Position numbers and translations under genes: made by a program. Shown one piece after another: positions 31,876 through 45,100 of a stretch of 64,000 nucleotides of DNA. Position 1 is the first letter of the stretch. Each line of letters begins with the position of its first letter. The DNA comes from Mucor racemosus. Its lineage: Eukaryota > Mucoromycota > Mucoromycetes > Mucorales > Mucoraceae. The stretch is taken from contig JAPEHQ010000001.1 of assembly GCA_027405735.1 (NCBI GenBank), forward strand, positions 5,146,001-5,210,000, in the 5' to 3' direction. The notes below the pieces were generated by a model. The model saw only the letters and a program-made list of their open reading frames with translations. It was not told where the DNA came from and did not search any database.

Positions 31876-33176
31876 GCCTTTTACTTTAATAAAGTGAGAC
31901 GTTTGTATGCTTTCTTGATTATGGTTTTGCTATTATAAAAATGTATTTGAAGTAATTCAAGTTGATAGTAGATATTAAATCCTTAATTTTTTTTACAATA
32001 AATGAGTAGAGGTAATGCTTTTTTAATTATAACGGAATGATATCAGATGTCGTTGCAATTTGAAATAAATATAAACGCACAATGTACCATATGAGCTAAT
32101 TGCATATGTAAATGTGGTCATTGTATTTAATACTTTTATGTAACAAGTTTTTATTTATCTTGTACCAAGTGGCAAATTTAAGTTTAAAAATATTCTAATC
32201 TGTATAAATTCGCAATATCTTGGTGTTACTTACTTTTTATTCTGTCGAAAGGTTTATACATTGATCATATTTATACTGTTTGGCAGTTAATAACACAGTT
32301 ATTTGATTATTACACTAAATTAAAATCAATGTGCTGGCATACGACATTATTATGTGTTCCTCAAAGAAAAAAAAAGGTGAGTATTTGACAGCAGATATTC
32401 AATATAAACAAAGTGGATCAAGTTTCGAGATTGTTAATGCACGCAAACAAATCTTTTCCATCAAAGCTGGATCTTTAATTATTATGCATACCATATTGAG
32501 AGGCCTCATAGAGGCTTGGCATTGGATTTTCGATATTATACTGCATCAATAGTAATAATAAACTCTATCTTACATTACCACACATATAATTGTTCTACTA
32601 TAATCTGTATCACTTATAACTTACAAAAATCTTGCCTTTATATACATAGTACTAAATGAAACATCTTTGGATAGTAATGCTTCGAATATGAACAGAAGCT
32701 GACTTCCTGAAAACAAAGAATTAATCTGTAAATTAATTTCACTTAATTTTGTCTTGGCTAAAGTAACAAATTGAAGCTTTACTGCTATACCAAAAATATT
32801 AAATGTCGATATGGTGCTTTTCTTTTTTAATTTCGACATTTGATTTTGCCCTCAAGGATATGCAAATTTATAAGATATTTTTATTTGTTAAACCAAAGGA
32901 TTACATGTAGATCAGCAGTGGCTGAAAACATGGTTAAAATTACCAAATATAACAGTAATTTTTTATATAATTCTTTTGACAGAAATGTGGGCACAAAACG
33001 TTTCTTTAATCCATTTTGGAACTTTAAGTTAAAACTGAACTTTGAATGTTGAAAAGAGGAAACAACATAAAAATAGTCCCGTTGTGCCTTGTTGAACCAA
33101 CTTGTTAGCCTTTTCCCCTTTTTAAATACTTGTAACATATTAAGATTCTTTTTTTCCTAAATTGCATATAGCTTTT
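31876..33176. other. intergenic, no gene supported
   Basis: About 1.3 kb AT-rich. Short frames at 32331-32552 and 32621-33138 have no recognisable motif and biased, repeat-like composition. The last part is presumably the promoter of the HTH gene at 33177, with a T-rich tract just before the start (about 33150). Confidence 0.45.
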
Positions 33177-34429
33177 ATGAGACCAGAAAATAATAAAAAC
33201 ACTAAAAATATCCATGTATTTCGAGTCAACCGCTCTGTAAAAACAAGAGAAAAGCAACAAAGTAATACAAATACCAGCCCTACTACAATCAATTCTCGGA
33301 CTAGTTTATCTGCTGAAACAAAGCGCCTGATATGCGAAGATCATATCAGTAACCCAAAGTATACGCAGGAAGCTCTTGCTAAAAAATATGGCTGTAAGAG
33401 AACTACTGTAGCTAAAGTAAGCATATACATTAATTGACCTTGCATGTATATTAACTGTACATTTAGATTATCAAATCAAAAGAACGCTGGATCGCTATTG
33501 CTAGTGATGCTGCTATCGCCAAACGGTTTCGTCAGCGAAGTTCGAGATACCCCTTAGTAGAAAATGCATTAGTATTGTGGCTGGAAAAAGAACAAAATAA
33601 TTTAGCCGGCATAACAGATCAAATGCTTCGATTTCAAGCTCGTCAATATGCACAAAATTTTTCACTAGAAGGTTCATCAGGTTCAGAGGATTTCAAAGCA
33701 TCGAGTTCCTGGGTAGCCAATTTCAAACAAAGATATCTGACCCCAAAATTAGAGAAATTAGAGAATAGGAGCCCAGCATTTGAGCAAAAATCAATCAATG
33801 ATGCTGTGCCTGAATCAATCGAGATTAAAGATCAAGGTCGAAGCGTATACAGGAATGCAGTACATGACTTTACATCGGTTTTTTCTGTGGGGCCACCCAA
33901 AACACATGTACATACCCCATCACCAGATCCCACGTCGATCGCTTCGGCTGCAAACAGTAATAATACATATAAGAATGAAGAAAAACGAGGTCCCAGAAAT
34001 AAAGACTTGGTTGTGAAATCAAATACATCATCGACTGAAAACGATCAAATTTCTGTGTCATCCAATGCAGAACCTGAAGAAGATGGCCAAGAGAAAAGAG
34101 TAAAAACAACAAAAAAAGAACAAGAGGAAGATGAAGAAATGCCAGATCAAGATATGATGGACTATACAGATGATTTTGATGGCCCCTATTTTCACAATGA
34201 TACAGTAACAACCGACGTACATACCCAGCAATTGAGCAGTAATAATGAAACTGATTCAACGACAGCAACAACACCACCTCCACCCCAACAACAACAAAAC
34301 AACTCAAAATTGAGCGCAAAAGAGCATTTAGAAGCAGCATTAGCATTTTATACCAACCAAAATGAAAGCAGTACATCAATGTCAGCCAACATGATTAAAC
34401 TTATTCTTCAAAACGATTTTGTTAATTAG
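33177..34429 (+). CDS. CENP-B/pogo-type HTH DNA-binding protein, probably domesticated, 400 aa, 2 exons
   Basis: Exons 33177-33416 and 33467-34429 join in phase 0. The first HTH (psq-type) is at about aa 38-82: LSAETKRLICEDHISNPKYT then QEALAKKYGCKRTTVAKI. A CENP-B/Tc5-type second HTH follows at about 98-170: PLVENALVLWLEKEQN and SSSWVANFKQRY. This double HTH is the DNA-binding half of pogo-type transposases and of fungal ARS/centromere-binding proteins (Abp1/Cbh1). No DDE nuclease follows. Instead there is an acidic, Ser/Gln-rich tail of about 220 residues, so it is likely a host DNA-binding protein. The frame is undamaged and no terminal repeats were seen. It is convergent with JHD1, 35 bp apart. 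Confidence 0.8.
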
Positions 34430-34464
34430 ACAATCAAATAAACTTGTTTATTCATTTAAAACTG

Positions 34465-36611
34465 TTAGTATCTTTTACTCATTCGATCTAGTAGACGTTG
34501 TTTGGTTGATTTCTGTGAAGAGCTGGAGTTGTTCGAAAGAGATCTTTTACGATTAGAGAATAAACCAGATATTCCACCCATAGATTTTGATCTAGATGTA
34601 CCCATACTGTCATCATCACTGCTACTACTGTCATTATTATCTTGTTGTTTTTGTTCAATTTGTATTTTTTTCTTGGGTTTACGATTAACTGGTTTTTTAA
34701 TTTTGCTGCTACTGGTAGTAGCATTAATATTACTGTTCTCAATAACGGGTATTGTATCTTCTTCATCATAGTCATCATCATCTACATCGAATTCATCATC
34801 GTCAGCATCCAATTTAAAGTCTTCTTCATATTCCTCTTCCTCCTCTTCATGAAAATATGCATCTTCCTCTTCTTCTTTTGGTTGTTTCTCTTCTTTAATA
34901 GGTTTGGGTGTAGGTGGTTTCATTCGAATCACAATTTTCTTCGGTAATGGTTCTTTTTCTTTTTCTAATTTACTTTTGTTATTGATTGTTTTCTTGACTA
35001 AATCCAAAACTCGACCTGATAAACCAATTGGATCTTTAATTTCATCTGGAATATCCAACTGCTTTTTATCAGCATTCGTGAAATTATCATCCTTTGCTAT
35101 CACCACACCTGATTCATTTTGCTTTATGTCTTTATGCAAAAATGATGCTAATAATGCCATACTTTCCAATTCAAAATACGATAATTTGCTTGTTATTTCT
35201 TCCTGCTGAAGCCAAGTATCAAACTTGGCCAATGCATACCAATTTAATCGTTTATAATATGGAAATCTAAACTTTAAGGGCACATCTGTCACCTGCTCAA
35301 TAGCATAAACTGTGAGTTGCGTACCAATATTGAATGATTGTAGAAAATTGCCGCCAATCACAATGGCGTCTTCAGGTGTGTAAACTGCATGAATCCAACC
35401 AGCTGGAATAATCCTAATAATTAAAATGAGTAAATGTAGCAGTTAATGACCTGATTATAGTAACTTACATGGTATTTCCTGCTGTGAGTTTTACTTGGAA
35501 ACATTCCTTGACCTCATCACCTAAAAATGTGGTTGATTGCTCTGGAGAAGATGACCATTTTGAATATTTTTTCAAGTTTTTGGCAGTTGGCTCGATGAAA
35601 TAAAATGTTTTAGCTCCACTAAGAATATGATAAAATACCTATAGATAATTTAACTGTTAGTATACTCGTATATTTAATCATATCAGCAACATACAGAGCT
35701 TCCACCGAAATCAATATGACTAGGATAATATTAGTCTTTATGCACACAGAAAAATATAATAAAATGCTATACTTACAAATCAGTATAAGAATCCTTTGTA
35801 CCCATCAAACAATATAACTGAACTTTTGGGAATTCTTCGGGGTGTTTTTTGGCAGGCCACATCAAATCAATCCAGTCCATTTCTCTCACAATCTTGGGTC
35901 GTGTGATTTGGTCCGCTAAATCAGATCCACTTATCTCCAAACTAATCACATTACGGATTCTATCTCTATTTTCGCTATGAAAATACTCTGCCCAACGTCC
36001 CATGGTCCAGCCTGGACTTTCTGATTGTGAGGCCACATCAATGACCTCCACAGGATGGTCATCTCCACCAACTAACCTCGCAATGTCGTAAACTGTAATA
36101 TCACTTTTAGGCATCGACATGTGCAATTCAGGCTCATTCTTTTCAACTATGAATGGCTCTCTTAATCCAGTTTTTCGTAATAATTCCATATTCACTTCCT
36201 TTGCTTGATATCGTTTGAATTTATCTTTTTTAAATGATTTGACAGCGAGTAATTTACCCCAAATTCTTTCATCTCCCGCTGCATTGCCTTCATTCAAATC
36301 TGCATAGTTGAGTCGTGCCTGACTTCTACTAGATTTTCTTTGTTGTTGTGGTTTGTCTATATTTAAAAGGAATTGCAAAAAAAGATTAATCGGATAATTA
36401 TGGTCAAGGAAATTTTTTTTTTATTTTCAAATAACTTACATGTAGTTGGACCATGTTTTGACACACATTCTGGACAATGGTAATTTTCTATTTGGTCAAC
36501 ATTTGTTAATTTGAGACAGTGCCAATGATACCATTCTTGACACGCGTCGCATGCTATCCATTTTTCATCAGAAACTTGAACTCCTTCAACACAATACGGA
36601 CAGGTACCCAT
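34465..36611 (-). CDS. JHD1: PHD-JmjC histone lysine demethylase (JHD1/KDM2-7 type), 631 aa, 5 exons
   Basis: Fe(II)/2-oxoglutarate dioxygenase that removes methyl groups from histone H3, usually H3K36 in this class (family knowledge; substrate inferred). Exons 36611-36440, 36356-35777, 35719-35695, 35638-35469 and 35413-34465 keep phase. A C4HC3 PHD finger starts the protein (CPYC...WIACDACQEWYHWHC...YHCPEC, aa 4-49). In the JmjC domain H252 and D254 (FHIDFGGSS), the downstream AGWIHAVYTPED (H324) and AKTFYFIEPT are the expected iron and cosubstrate residues. The 25-nt third exon encodes just the HxD motif. The C-terminal third is acidic then basic, with likely nuclear localisation stretches (KKPVNRKPKKK). 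A more specific KDM2 versus KDM7 placement cannot be made here. Confidence 0.9.
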
Positions 36612-38260
36612 TTAGTATTTGGTCAAGTTGAGGTAAAATTAAATAAATAAAAAGAGTATGTAATAGGGTTGCTATAGATTTGGTGAAAAAAGTTTTTTTT
36701 TTGTTTGGGTTTATCACAACTGAGTCTTAATCAAATGGAAAGGTGTGCATGTATCTTGAGATGCTTCAACTGAAAGAAGGTCAAAGGTACAACTGATTCG
36801 CTAGATTTGATGCGCAAAACAACTAAATTTAGGATATATCATAACAATATAAAATATATTGTAATCGTTTTTACGTTTGTGTTTTAAAAAATGTATTTAT
36901 ATAACAGTTCACAGATGCAATTCTGGATTGTAGTGCCACAATCACTGTTATTTTGTGCCACCACAAATTGCTTCAAAAATGACGGCATTCGTAGCAAAAG
37001 CGTCACTCAAATATCTATACTTGATAATATGCAAGATAAAAGATAAACAAAGTATAATTAAATGTAGCTTTATATGATCAGCTTATTCTTTACGCATTGC
37101 ATTTGATGAAGAAAATGAGATCAAGATTAACAAAATGATAGTGAGCGGGGCCAAAAAGTAAAGTATAAACAAAACCCAAAGAATTATTTCATTCAAATAC
37201 ATACAGTTTTAATACATAAGATTTAACAATTATATTGTGAAACATATGAAATATAGCTTGGAGTTTTTATTTTGCTAAAAAATATACGAATTGCGTTCAT
37301 TTCATTGATCGTATGTTTAGCGTTTGAACATTCGGTGTTTGAATACACTGCCAGTAGTAAAAAAAAATAAAACCATAAACTTTCAGCATGAAATCATGAA
37401 AAACCATTAAGTTGGAGGTAGTTTTTAGACTGGAAGTGTAAGATTTCCGCTGGAAGTTTGTAGCTAAATTTTGAGTATTTTATTTCGTATTTTTATCTCG
37501 ATTTTTTATTGAAGAAGGGGTTAAACCCCAAGGAAATTTGCTATCAATTTAGACTACTCGATTTAATTTAAATCATACAACGATAACGCACACCGAAACA
37601 AAGAGGAGGAAGAAGAACGACCAAAGAGAAGAAGGAAGAGGGGAACAAGAATATACAAAAAAAAAAAAAAAAAAAGCGATACAATTATTTAGTAACTTGA
37701 AATCCTGTCTTTGCATTATCATTAAATGTTATTCAAACTATTGGTACAGTACGATGAAAAGCTTCTTATAACTAAGTAAAACAGGCCGCCAGCAGCACGA
37801 GCTGCACACTGCGTAGCGGTGTTGACCAACTCGTTATGCGTATATATAAGCACATGTTATGATATAAAGTGAATATATAAACGTACTGTAATTACTTTAA
37901 ATGCTCATTATTGTCAATGACATCAGTGTGGTAATTTAGTCAGTGATTTCAAATTTCTTTTGAGGCTGAGAGATTTGATATTCCTGAACAAGGTTTGACT
38001 ACATATTGAAGGCTAATCTATCAATATCATATGAAATAAATGGTATAATACAAGCAAGTGAGAGTATTGAAAATAGTAACTACGTTATAAGATCATTCCA
38101 AATGTAAAACTGAATGTATGGAATGGACGTTACTTTTTGTTTTATTACGCTGGCTTTCAAAAGAATGGGTTACATGCGTTGCTTGAAAGAGGAGCAACAG
38201 CAAACAAATAGGCTATTTGAATTGCCTGCTTCACTTGCTTAAAAATTTTTCAATAAAAAC
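36612..38260. other. divergent intergenic region of 1.65 kb, no gene
   Basis: Separates the divergent JHD1 and XAP5 genes and so contains both promoters. It has an A-run at about 37658-37675 preceded by a purine-rich tract (GAGGAGGAAGAAGAACGACC, from about 37602). A small GC-rich island lies at about 37784-37840 (GCAGCACGAGCTGC hairpin, then CTGCGTAGCGGTG). That island may be a repeat fragment or part of a non-coding transcript, but I cannot assign it. Confidence 0.4.
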
Positions 38261-39632
38261 ATGGACTCTAAAGCAGAAGGCCTTCGCCAATCTATGCTTG
38301 AAAAGCAAAGACAAAAAATTTACGAAGAATCAGAAAAAGAACGTCAAAAGAATGCAAAGGTAACCTTTGATACAGAACTATTCAGGTTTTGCAAAAACTA
38401 ACTTGTAGAAAGCATAGTTGAGTGAAGTTCGCGTAGGTTCAGATAAATTTGTTACCACCAAAACCGACATCGAATCTCAATTGAAAAGCAGTACGATTGG
38501 TTTAACAGAACTCAAAGACTATAGAAAGATCAGAGAGAATTTAGAAGAACAACAAAAACGAGAAGCAGCTAAAACAGCACCCTTGGGGTATTTACAAACT
38601 GAAAAAGAAAATGAATAAACTCGCTAATATCAATAATTTAGGGACGAAAAGAGAAAAAAGAAAAAGAAGAAGCAACCTTTGAAGTTATCATTCGCAGGCG
38701 ATGACGAGGAAGAAGAGGAAGAGGAAGAGGAAGGAAAACGAGCTTTGGAGAAAGAAAAGATGGAAGAAGAAAAACAAGTGAAAAAGAGAAGAATGTTGAA
38801 GGATCCTTCAATTGATACAAGCTTTTTGCCTGATAGAGAAAGAGAGGAAAAAGAACGTATTGAGCGTGAGCAATTGAGAAAAGAGTGGATCACCAAACAA
38901 GAAGAAATCAAGAGTGAGTAGACGAGCAATTTTTACATTGGAAATTTTACTAATACAACATGCCTAGATGAAAAAATCAACATCACATATTCATTTTGGG
39001 ATGGCAGTGGACATCGCAAAGTAGTTACAGTAAGTTGGTCAATGTTGGCAGATCCAAAACAGAAATATAATTGACTATTGCTTAGTGTAAAAAGGGTGAT
39101 TCCATTCAACAATTCTTAGATGCTTGTCGCCAACAATTTTCTCAATTGCGTGGTGTAAATACAGACAACCTCTTGTATGTGAAAGAGGATTTGATTATTC
39201 CACATGTAAATTTACATAAGCAAATTCTGCATAATTTTCATATTTAGTAATTTCTTTATATAGCATTTCACATTTTATGATTTCATTATCAACAAGGCAA
39301 GAGGTAAATCAGGGCCGTTATTCAATTTCGATGTTCATGAAGATATTCGATTTGTCAATGATGCAACCATCGAAAAGGATGAGGTATGCTTATATTTTTG
39401 ATTTGAAGTATAAAATTATGTAATTCACATTTTTCATTAAATCAGTCTCATGCCGGTAAAGTGGTTGAAAGAGCTTGGTATGAACGAAATAAACATATTT
39501 TCCCTGCCAGTCGTTGGGAAGTATTTGATGCAAAGAAATCGGTAAGTTATTGATTATTCATTTAATGGAATATTCTTGAATTAACTCGAATATTTGTTTC
39601 CGTAGTATGGCAAATACAAGATCAAAGGTTAA
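38261..39632 (+). CDS. XAP5/FAM50 nuclear protein, 321 aa, 8 exons
   Basis: Conserved nuclear protein associated with spliceosomal complexes and transcription control (family knowledge). Exons 38261-38359, 38418-38587, 38642-38913, 38968-39029, 39086-39205, 39264-39383, 39446-39541 and 39606-39632 keep frame throughout. The N-terminal half is charged, with [15 protein letters not shown] matching the family, a Lys-rich run and a Glu-rich acidic run (about aa 107-117). The C-terminal XAP5 domain is clear: [69 protein letters not shown] and the terminal YGKYKIKG. Exon 2 was ended at 38587 instead of reading on to an early stop at 38618, because the join restores the Lys-rich segment. Confidence 0.93.
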
Positions 39633-39871
39633 AATAAAATGAAAAATAAATGTATAATCATTAGAAATGCTTACAAGCAAAGTGACCAAATAAAAAGGCG
39701 AGAATCCCTTTTGAGATTAATAATCCGGGATTTCAAATTCTTGATAATCATTACAAATTTTATGTAATGCGGAGAGAGACCTGCAATTTTATTTACTATA
39801 AAAGAGCAGACATTTTGACTCTCATTTTTTTTTTCTCATTTTAAATTAAACAACTTAAATTAATAACAAAC

Positions 39872-40826
39872 ATGTCTACTTCCCCAATCTCAAGAATCGC
39901 TAGAAACATTACCAAGTCTGTTCTCTCAAGAGAGCAAATGGATGGTGTAGGTGCTAAGGGTAAGATATAATTCGGTTAAATCCTTATGAATTCAAATATT
40001 AACTAAATATTTAGTTTACCGTTCCATTGGCAGTCAAGCCCTTCGTAATTTGGATCCATTCCTTATGCTTGATGAATTCGATGTCCGTGCTCCAGGTGGT
40101 TTCCCAGATCATCCTCATCGTGGTTTTGAAACTGTTACTTACATGTTGGAAGGTGAATTCTTACATGAAGACTTCAAGGGACACAAGGGCCGTATTGGTC
40201 CCGGTGATCTTCAATGGATGTCTGCAGCCAAGGGTATTGTTCATGCTGAAATCCCTGCAAGCAACAGCAGAGCTCATGGTCTTCAACTCTGGATCAACCT
40301 TTCCAGTAAAAACAAGTTATCTGAGCCCAATTATCAAGAATATCCCAACGAAAAGGTTGTTGAGGCTACTCCTGAAGACGGTGTCACTATCAAGGTCATC
40401 GCTGGTGAATCTTACGGTGTCAAGAGTCCTGTTATGACAAGAACTCCTACCATGTTTATTGATGTTAAATTGAAGAAGGGAAAGAAAATCGAGCAAGTAA
40501 TTCCCAAGAATTACGCTGGTTTCATTTACACTATCGCTGGTTCTGCTCTTTATGGTGGCAGTAAGCATAGTTCAGAGGCACATCATACTTTGGTTTTGAG
40601 TGCTAATGAAGGTGATCATATTCCTATCGAATCTACCTCAGATGATTGCCATTTTGTCGTCATTGCTGGTGAGCCTATCAATGAACCCATTGTTCAACAT
40701 GGTCCTTTTGTCATGAACACTCAACGTGAAATTTATCAAGCTTTCGCAGATTATCAACATGGTAGAAATGGCTTTGAAGGTGCCCCTGAATGGACCTCAT
40801 CTATTAGAGATCGTTGGTCCTCTTAA
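39872..40826 (+). CDS. pirin (bicupin iron-binding protein), 299 aa, 2 exons
   Basis: Exons 39872-39959 and 40015-40826 join in phase 1. The N-terminal cupin carries the four metal ligands: H62 and H64 in FPDHPHRGFETVTYMLEG, and H106 and E108 in KGIVHAEIP. Their spacing matches human pirin. YRSIGSQALRNLDPFLMLDE and GDLQWMSAAKG are family signatures. The C-terminal cupin is present to GEPINEPIVQHGPFVMNT. Pirins are nuclear or cytosolic proteins with quercetinase-like activity or transcription-cofactor roles; which applies here is not decidable from sequence. Introns are few and codons regular, consistent with good expression. Confidence 0.93.
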
Positions 40827-41199
40827 ATGGCTTCACATTAGAATTTAGTTTTTGGCCCTGCATTTATCTACATCAATTTTTATATATCTTTATCAACGTC
40901 TATATTATTATTTCTTTTTAAACCACATTAGTAAATACATCTTTAACTATTAGTAAATAAATGAATAAAAAATACCCATTTAAAAAAGAAATCAATGTTT
41001 CATTGTTTACCTTGTATTAATTGGCTCAAGAATGTTGATCGTACAAAAAGATTAATTTGGATTGTATAGCACATCTATTAATTCTGAGCTTTTTATTATT
41101 ATATCCAACGAGAATCGTTATAGGAATGTTTACCTGGCAAGCCATTTGGACTCGGGTTTCCAGTTACTTGAAAAACTTACAGTATATTATGTTGCCTGC
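40827..41199. other. 3' spacer after pirin, no gene
   Basis: AT-rich with AATAAA-like signals (AGTAAATAAATGAATAAAAAATA, about 40951-40972) consistent with pirin mRNA 3' end formation. Nothing else is recognised before family B. Confidence 0.5.
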
Positions 41200-42480
41200 T
41201 TTCACATAAAAAATTTGCATATAGAATATTGAAATTTCCTACTTTCTCTTTAAAAACTGGGTCTGACTTTTCATCCCTACCCTACTTTTGTTTTTCACTA
41301 AATAACATCAAGAAAAAATTACATGTCAATGTACCTGAGATAACCCACTTTAATTCAAAAATAAGTATCCAAAAATATCCTACTTTTTGCAGGTGGTATT
41401 AATTTTTCAGTGCTAATGTTTCAGATTTTTACGCGTAATTCGTTGCTAGAAATCAAAAACTTTGAGGCTCCATATCTTCAATAAAAACTAAGCTATACTA
41501 GCACTTTTTAATAATAAAACTTACTTGTTTTAACGTACTTTATAACATATTCTAGTATGAAAAAATTCTGAGCACTTTTGTTTTTTTCATTTTTTTTGAC
41601 ATTTTTGTAGCAGATTTCAAAATATTTGTTATATTGAGCAGCATTCTTTTTTGCGTTCATGTCATCAAGCTCATTGAGCTCTCTTGGACCCAATTTAGGT
41701 TTTTTTAAAATATTAATTTTTCGTAGAGATATCCTCGAAAATGTGAATCAAGGAATACCTTTGTTTCTGGCTTCAATTTTTCCTTTATATACCCTTATCC
41801 CAAATTCTGAATTTGAAAAAAAATTGATAAAAATTTTGTTTTCTCTATGAAAAATGCAGATAGAAGGTTCAGCAGTAACTCAATCGATAGGTAATAATTT
41901 TCTACATTATATCCATTATTCATATTTGGAATGTATTTATAAAAAGTGATGCGTATCTTCAAAAAACCTCCAAAATTTCAATCGTATTTTACACAAAATC
42001 TAACGTAAAACATTTGTTTGATTTTTATTTAGATAGATGTAGAATCCAAAACTGTACAAAACTATTTAATACACTAGGTGGACTTACTTTGCAGTTCATG
42101 AGCATTTATACAATTTTGTGTTTTGGATGGTTTTTCGATCGTTTTTTGCAAATCAAATTTTGAACTCAGTTGGAACAGACTGTAGACTGTAATGTAAATT
42201 ATTATTTTGATTTTCTCTATCAAAAGCCAATAATTTTCGTTGGAATAAAAAAATACAGAGTAGCTTACAATTGGATCTACCTTATGAATACAAAAAACTA
42301 ATATCTCAATTATGGAGTTTAAATTGGACCATCAATTTTAAATCAATTTTAAGTGAATGTTAGGGCGATTTTAGGTTAATGTTAGGCCAATACACTTACA
42401 TTCTGGTATTGACCCTTTTATTTTGGGATAGATACCAATAGCCATAAAGCGAAGGTATATTTCTTTTTAAAATTTGAGAG
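41200..42480. repeat. family B repeat, copy B3
   Basis: The longest copy of family B; closest to B4 (shared TTTTTACGCGTAATTCGTTGC and GAATCAAGGAATACC-type differences from B1 and B2). It ends near GATAGATACCAATAGCCAT, corresponding to AGCTATCAATAGCCCAT at the end of B1. It is uninterrupted and serves as a reference for the family. No intact ORF. Confidence 0.75.
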
Positions 42481-42904
42481 AAATAAGCTCAATATTAGGT
42501 GAGAAAATTCGAAACCTTTCTGAGAATCATCTAAAACCTATTTTTTACAACCGTAGAAACCCGACAACAAAAAACCCTATCTCGATGAGTTTTGAACTTG
42601 ATAATTTCCAATTTTACATGATAGTAAGTACACATGTTTGACAGAATTGTCTCTAATGGCAACTTCAACAAGCTACTGTGTGTTGAGAAAATTATCGGCA
42701 AAGCACGCCTATAATTTGCTACGCATTTTTATTGAAACTAATATGAAATTTGTTCTCAATGAATAGGAACCCAAATAAGCCCTAATTCCACAGAAAAAAT
42801 ATAGTATTATTTTTGCTGATAAATAAATGCTCCAAGTTTCAGCTTTCATGGGTTATTTGATATTGTGCATTCTGTAAATTTTTAAAAAAAATAAGTTCAT
42901 TACC
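42481..42904. other. spacer between repeats, nothing recognised
   Basis: AT-rich. No ORF, RNA gene or match to the other repeat families was noticed. Confidence 0.4.
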
Positions 42905-43098
42905 TGCGATTTATCGAGATTTTGTAAATTAAAATCAACATAAAAAGTATCGTTTATTAGAATGAATTAAATATGGGTTTATATAGTTATTGAAACATTG
43001 TGTGATAAGATCTAATGGACAGGGATCCATTAGATGTAACAATATAAATTATTATTAATATGTATGAATATAATATGTTATGTTTCAGTGGCAATGTT
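42905..43098 (-). repeat. LTR-D fragment
   Basis: GATTTATCGAGATTTTG...TTTCAGTGGCAATGTT matches the first about 195 bp of the 299-bp element at 26193. Its first bases are mutated and its right part is replaced by LTR1d, so LTR1d arrived later or the junction recombined. Confidence 0.7.
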
Positions 43099-43624
43099 TG
43101 TTGTATGCCACCTAGTATCATATGTTATCACCTTCTACAGTATCAATATATCTTACAATATATTGACTACGACATGCATTGAAGTGCAAAGTCTTGATAT
43201 CAAATATAAGAAACTCCTAACGTACTAAATTCAATCCAATAATCAGCAAGAACACTTGACCTCAATTATTACACCATATTATTTCATCCCAGCGGTTAAT
43301 CAATCAAGTAGCTATCAGATTAAAATCCAAGCACATTCAGCGCAGCATTGAAACAAGGCAACTCACAAGCTCTGCAAGAATGGTTAAATTATGATTGATT
43401 CATTTAAATCCATAGATTACTATCAAATAGTTCTAATGGTTCAATAGTGCCTTAAATTACATCTTAGGATCCCAATGTCAAATCAATATAAAAGGCCATA
43501 CTTTTATATCTAAATAAACAATATCTTGTTTTTATTATATAGTTGAAGAACTGATTTATTACTCATTCTCTTTTAAGTGTATTCTTTTTTAAGTATTATT
43601 TATCGAGACTAAAAAATTACGACA
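43099..43624 (+). repeat. LTR1 copy d
   Basis: Reverse orientation of LTR1a-c: TGTTGTATGCCACC...ATTACGACA, 526 bp. No TSD (ATGTT/AGATT). Its right end directly abuts the family A arm (AGATTATTC), the same junction as at 29265/29266 in A2. Confidence 0.78.
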
Positions 43625-45002
43625 AGATTATTCTTTTTTTTTTGTTTCTATATCATTTAAAATGTTATCACTTTTCTGGAACATTTCGTGGGTTTGTAGC
43701 CAGTTCTAGCTTTTTATTGAGTAGTAGATACATATTATAAATATTATTCCCTTCGATTTGATCTGGTAATCACGAAATATGTCCAACAATACAGTATTAA
43801 ATAATGATATTTAATCCTAAAATGCGGTTAAATGAAAATATCAGTCTCTAATATAGACTACTACCTATATTAAAAACATTAGTCCCTTATATTAGCATGC
43901 GTATTCAGATACAAGAAAAGAATACCAGCGGCTTGATAGTCTGATATGCCTTATCAAACGGTGAACATATCGTTGGAATATCAAAACAAAAAGAAAGAAA
44001 CAACATATGTATAAATGGATTTTCAAGGCTTTACATTATTTAACGCATTTAAAACCCTGCTAAATTGCACATTTCAGGTAATGTAAAAGCAGCATTACAG
44101 CGCCTGAACTATAAACTAAACAAAATAGGCAGTATCTGTTACTATAATAGAAACATAAAACTTTCTACTAGAAAGACCGCCTGTCATATCGTACACTCAT
44201 TAAAAAATTGCAAAAACGAGCCCGTAGAGCGACACCGTCATTGAGCATAGCAAGATTGAACAGCTAAGTCTCTTATACTATGTTATATCTAATTTTTAAA
44301 TAAAAAAGCTTTTTTTTTTTTACTTTTCTTATATTTAACCATGTATGGTCTGAAAATTCAGTTTTTGTAGCGGACATTTTTGGGGCTCATTTCATCCTTA
44401 CCAACACACATGAATTTGATGAAAAAACAGAAAAATCAAATTTTGATACCAGAATCAACGTTTAAATATACTACAATGTGAGAGAAAATTGTAACTATAA
44501 CTAATACGCATTCCATAAAAGCTTAATATTAAAAGTTTAATAATGAAACTTTGTACTTTTGTCCCAAAAACGGTTTTTCGGTTAAAGGATTTTCATGTAA
44601 TATTTTGCAATAAAAATGTTTGTTATTTTTTATTGAGCAAATAGAGCGATGAATTTGGTACATGTGTATATTTTTCATTTTTATAATTGGTAGTATAATT
44701 AACTCTAAATTTGCAAAATCAGAAAAAAAAATTTAAAAAATGTCAAAATTGATGATCTGGACAAGAATAATTTTTAAAATTAATATTCCGCTTCTAAGCC
44801 TTGTAAGTCTTAAAAATAAGATATTTTATAATACTTGAAAACTTTTTCAAGAATTTACAATGCTGTATCCACTTGATTCAAGCTTGTTATTGTAAACCTT
44901 TATATATGTTCATATTGTGTGATAGTTTATTTGATGATGATATAGTCTTACTTGATAATTAATGCGCTAGAGGTGATTTACATTAAGTTTTAGTCTTACC
45001 CC

Positions 45003-45100
45003 TCCAATATCATAAACATAAACATGGCCATCATTGGGACATATTGCCACCTTTTTACCCTCTTTGTCCCAAGCCAATCTATACAATGCTTTACCAGAAA
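45003..45100 (-). pseudogene. dynein intermediate-chain WD fragment, left arm of A3
   Basis: Minus strand reads ALYRLAWDKEGKKVAICP then NDGHVYVYDIGG, the inverted partner of the plus-strand fragment at 47.1 kb. It has no start or stop and is a passenger in the repeat. Confidence 0.55.

Noticed and set aside
32621..33138. Short frames upstream of the CENP-B-like gene as possible genes
   Set aside because: No motif, no splice support, overlapping frames on both strands and AT-driven composition.
34502..35209. Hydrophobic plus-strand frames resembling membrane proteins
   Set aside because: They are antisense shadows of the acidic and Lys-rich C-terminal part of JHD1.
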